This document shows, piece after piece, positions 62,744 to 64,000 of a stretch of DNA of 64,000 bases (positions are counted from its first letter, which is position 1; the number at the start of each line of letters is the position of its first letter). The position numbers and the translations under genes are program-made. The stretch is from Paenibacillus nuruki (GTDB taxonomy: Bacteria; Bacillota; Bacilli; Paenibacillales; Paenibacillaceae), in the NCBI RefSeq assembly GCF_001721045.1, contig NZ_MDER01000043.1, positions 1 to 64,000 of the forward strand, written 5' to 3'. The notes under the pieces were generated by a model, which had not been told where the DNA came from, searched no databases, and saw nothing but the letters and a program-made list of their open reading frames with translations.

Positions 62744-63364
62744 ATGGTGGAAACGCAGCAGCAGGTACAGCAGAAAAAAGAGCTGATACCGTCTCTGGAG
62801 CAGCTTGTTCGTCTGCTTCAACCTTTGGAGGAGCAATCTCCATGGTTGCTTGGTGGAAGCTGTGGTCTTTTACTACATGGTGTGAAATTAGACAAAGCTC
62901 CACGCGATATTGATTTATATACCGATGAGATTCGGATAGATACGCTTCACAAACAGTTGTCGAGTGAGTTCTCTATTTTGGATGAACCGATACTTGACGA
63001 GACAAGAACCTATCGCTCAACATTAAGCCATTATCAGTTAGGTACTTATACAATCGAATTGGTAGGTGGATTTGAAGTTCGAGCCAGAGAATCCTATTAT
63101 CGTGTGCATGTAGAGCCTGTGCTTTATCCTGCTGCTCCTGTATATACGCTAGAATCAGGTGGTAGTATTCATTTGATGCCTTTAGCCCATGAATTGATTT
63201 TTAACCTATTACGTGATCGACCGGATCGTTACGAACCTATTAGTGAGCGTATTCGTGAGCAATCACAGGATCATGCAACACTGATTGAACAGATCATTCA
63301 ACATAATGGATTTCACCCTCAATTTATGCAGCGTATACGTAGATTAGCTGGAATAAACGGTTAA
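62744..63364 (+). CDS. Nucleotidyltransferase-fold protein of unknown role
   Basis: This 206-residue soluble protein shows a polymerase-beta-type nucleotidyltransferase core: G37-G38-S39 on a helix start (WLLGGSCGLLLHG) and the metal-binding D55-x-D57 in PRDIDLYT. The rest (IELVGGFEVRARESYY, LMPLAHELIFNLLRDRPDRYEPI) resembles AbiEii/MNT-like families in layout, but no antitoxin partner is adjacent. GGAAGGAG precedes the ATG. Between gpsA and the ferredoxin gene it is probably co-transcribed with the latter. Function is unknown. Confidence 0.6.
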   Translation: MVETQQQVQQKKELIPSLEQLVRLLQPLEEQSPWLLGGSCGLLLHGVKLDKAPRDIDLYTDEIRIDTLHKQLSSEFSILDEPILDETRTYRSTLSHYQLGTYTIELVGGFEVRARESYYRVHVEPVLYPAAPVYTLESGGSIHLMPLAHELIFNLLRDRPDRYEPISERIREQSQDHATLIEQIIQHNGFHPQFMQRIRRLAGING

Positions 63365-63376
63365 AAGGAGAAAATA

Positions 63377-63751
63377 ATGTCCAGAACAGACAAAGCTCAA
63401 GTCACCTTTTTGCCATCTGGTAAGTCGATACAGGTCAGTTCAGGAACCACAGTACTTACAGCCGCACGTAAAGCAGGCGTTCATATTGCTGTGCGTTGCG
63501 ATGGCAAAGCCGCTTGTTTGATGTGCAAAGTGAATATTGCTCATCCGTATGATGAGGAGAATCAATCATGTATTTCAACAGCAGAACCTGCCGAAACACG
63601 CAAATTAGGAGTTTTGATCGGTCAGGGTGTACGATTGTCATGTCAAGCCAAAGTGATCGGTGATTTGACGGTAGAAGTTCCAGAAGATCGGCTTAAAGCC
63701 GCGATTCGCAAACAAATGGAGCAACAAAACGAAGATCTGAGTGATTGGTAG
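63377..63751 (+). CDS. 2Fe-2S ferredoxin
   Basis: This 124-residue small electron carrier has cluster cysteines C41, C47, C50 and C89 in the C-x5-C-x2-C...C spacing of adrenodoxin/Isc-type ferredoxins. An additional cysteine lies at C65. The beta-grasp fold is evident (VTFLPSGKSIQVSSGTTVLTAARKAGV at the N-terminus, VRLSCQAKV). AAAAGGAG precedes the ATG. The last ~20 residues are charged. Its redox partner is not in the window. Confidence 0.87.
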   Translation: MSRTDKAQVTFLPSGKSIQVSSGTTVLTAARKAGVHIAVRCDGKAACLMCKVNIAHPYDEENQSCISTAEPAETRKLGVLIGQGVRLSCQAKVIGDLTVEVPEDRLKAAIRKQMEQQNEDLSDW

Positions 63752-63770
63752 ATAAAAAAGCGTAAAATGC

Positions 63771-63799
63771 TTGAAATTAAAGGGTGAGTATATTACTAT
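63771..63799 (+). promoter_or_regulatory. Probable promoter of HU gene
   Basis: TTGAAA (63771-63776) and TACTAT (63794-63799) are 17 bases apart, leaving a ~135-base leader. Confidence 0.55.
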
Positions 63800-63939
63800 A
63801 GGTTTGTTCCGCCTTCTGCGCTCTATAGGCAGTTGGTGATATTTTCGAAAATTCCGCGGTGTTTACGTATATTTCGTGCAAACGAAAAACCTAGCAGCAA
63901 GTGGAGCAATCGATACAAATACTTTAGGAGGTGAAACAT

Positions 63940-64000
63940 ATGAACAAATCCGAATTGATCGCGCAAGTATCAGAAACAACTGATTTGCCGAAAAAAGACG
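63940..64000 (+). CDS. hbs: HU DNA-binding protein (5' end only)
   Basis: ATG 63940 follows TTAGGAGGTG and opens MNKSELIAQVSETTDLPKKD, the start of a bacterial HU protein; the gene runs off the window. Position after gpsA matches hbs in Bacilli, where spoIVA intervenes. Confidence 0.88.
   Translation, partial: MNKSELIAQVSETTDLPKKD

Noticed and set aside
62744-63364. AbiEii-type toxin of a toxin-antitoxin pair
   Set aside because: The nucleotidyltransferase core fits loosely, but no AbiEi-like antitoxin gene is adjacent and the gene is embedded in a housekeeping cluster.

Overview
The window is one chromosomal stretch of a low-to-mid GC Gram-positive bacterium (roughly low 40s percent GC by eye). 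Protein style, strong AAGGAGG ribosome binding sites, frequent TTG/GTG starts, AraC-type YesN/YesM control and gene order all point to Paenibacillaceae. I see no rRNA, tRNA, prophage, insertion sequence or CRISPR array.

Layout. (1) 0.1-12.9 kb is a uronic-acid polysaccharide locus: a heparinase II/III-like protein, a second toroid-like protein, an ABC oligosaccharide importer without its own ATPase, a YesM/YesN two-component system and a GH88 unsaturated glucuronyl hydrolase. None of the degrading enzymes has a signal peptide, so they should act on imported oligosaccharides. (2) 13.1-19.7 kb encodes the branched-chain 2-oxoacid dehydrogenase complex (lpdA, bkdAA, bkdAB, bkdB) plus LipB, and a 31-codon Prli42-like gene missed by ordinary ORF calling. 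(3) 19.8-26.5 kb is housekeeping: M20 peptidase, nudF, an EndoQ-like nuclease, fur, xerD, deoB, punA. (4) 26.5-34.5 kb is more variable: an M14 peptidase, lysA, ppiB, a two-gene DUF4868/membrane-protein pair resembling the Kiwa anti-phage system in reversed order, an amidohydrolase and a gene remnant. (5) 34.7-38.6 kb is the FMN-riboswitch riboflavin operon ribD-ribE-ribB-ribH, in which the usual RibBA fusion is reduced to its DHBP synthase half and a perfect 72-bp tandem repeat sits between ribE and ribB. (6) 38.7-46.4 kb: scpA-scpB, a Fur-box-controlled siderophore importer and a GH2 beta-mannosidase. (7) 46.5-64 kb: rluB, resD-resE, T-box-controlled serA, CPBP protease, deacetylase, mecA, prsW, PilZ protein, cmk, plsC, rpsA, der, plsY, gpsA, ferredoxin and the start of an HU gene.

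Two signals stand out. First, from about 20 kb onward the backbone follows the Bacillus subtilis nudF-to-hbs order, but every sporulation gene expected in it (spoIIM, dacF-spoIIA, spoVA, dacB-spmAB, sleB-ypeB, spoIVA) is absent from its usual place, and so is resABC. This suggests an asporogenous lineage. Second, two diverged copies of a ~150-nt intergenic element (7997-8145 plus strand, 26556-26711 minus strand) fold into the same long rod with many compensatory base-pair changes. It looks like an undescribed structured RNA or mobile palindromic repeat family.
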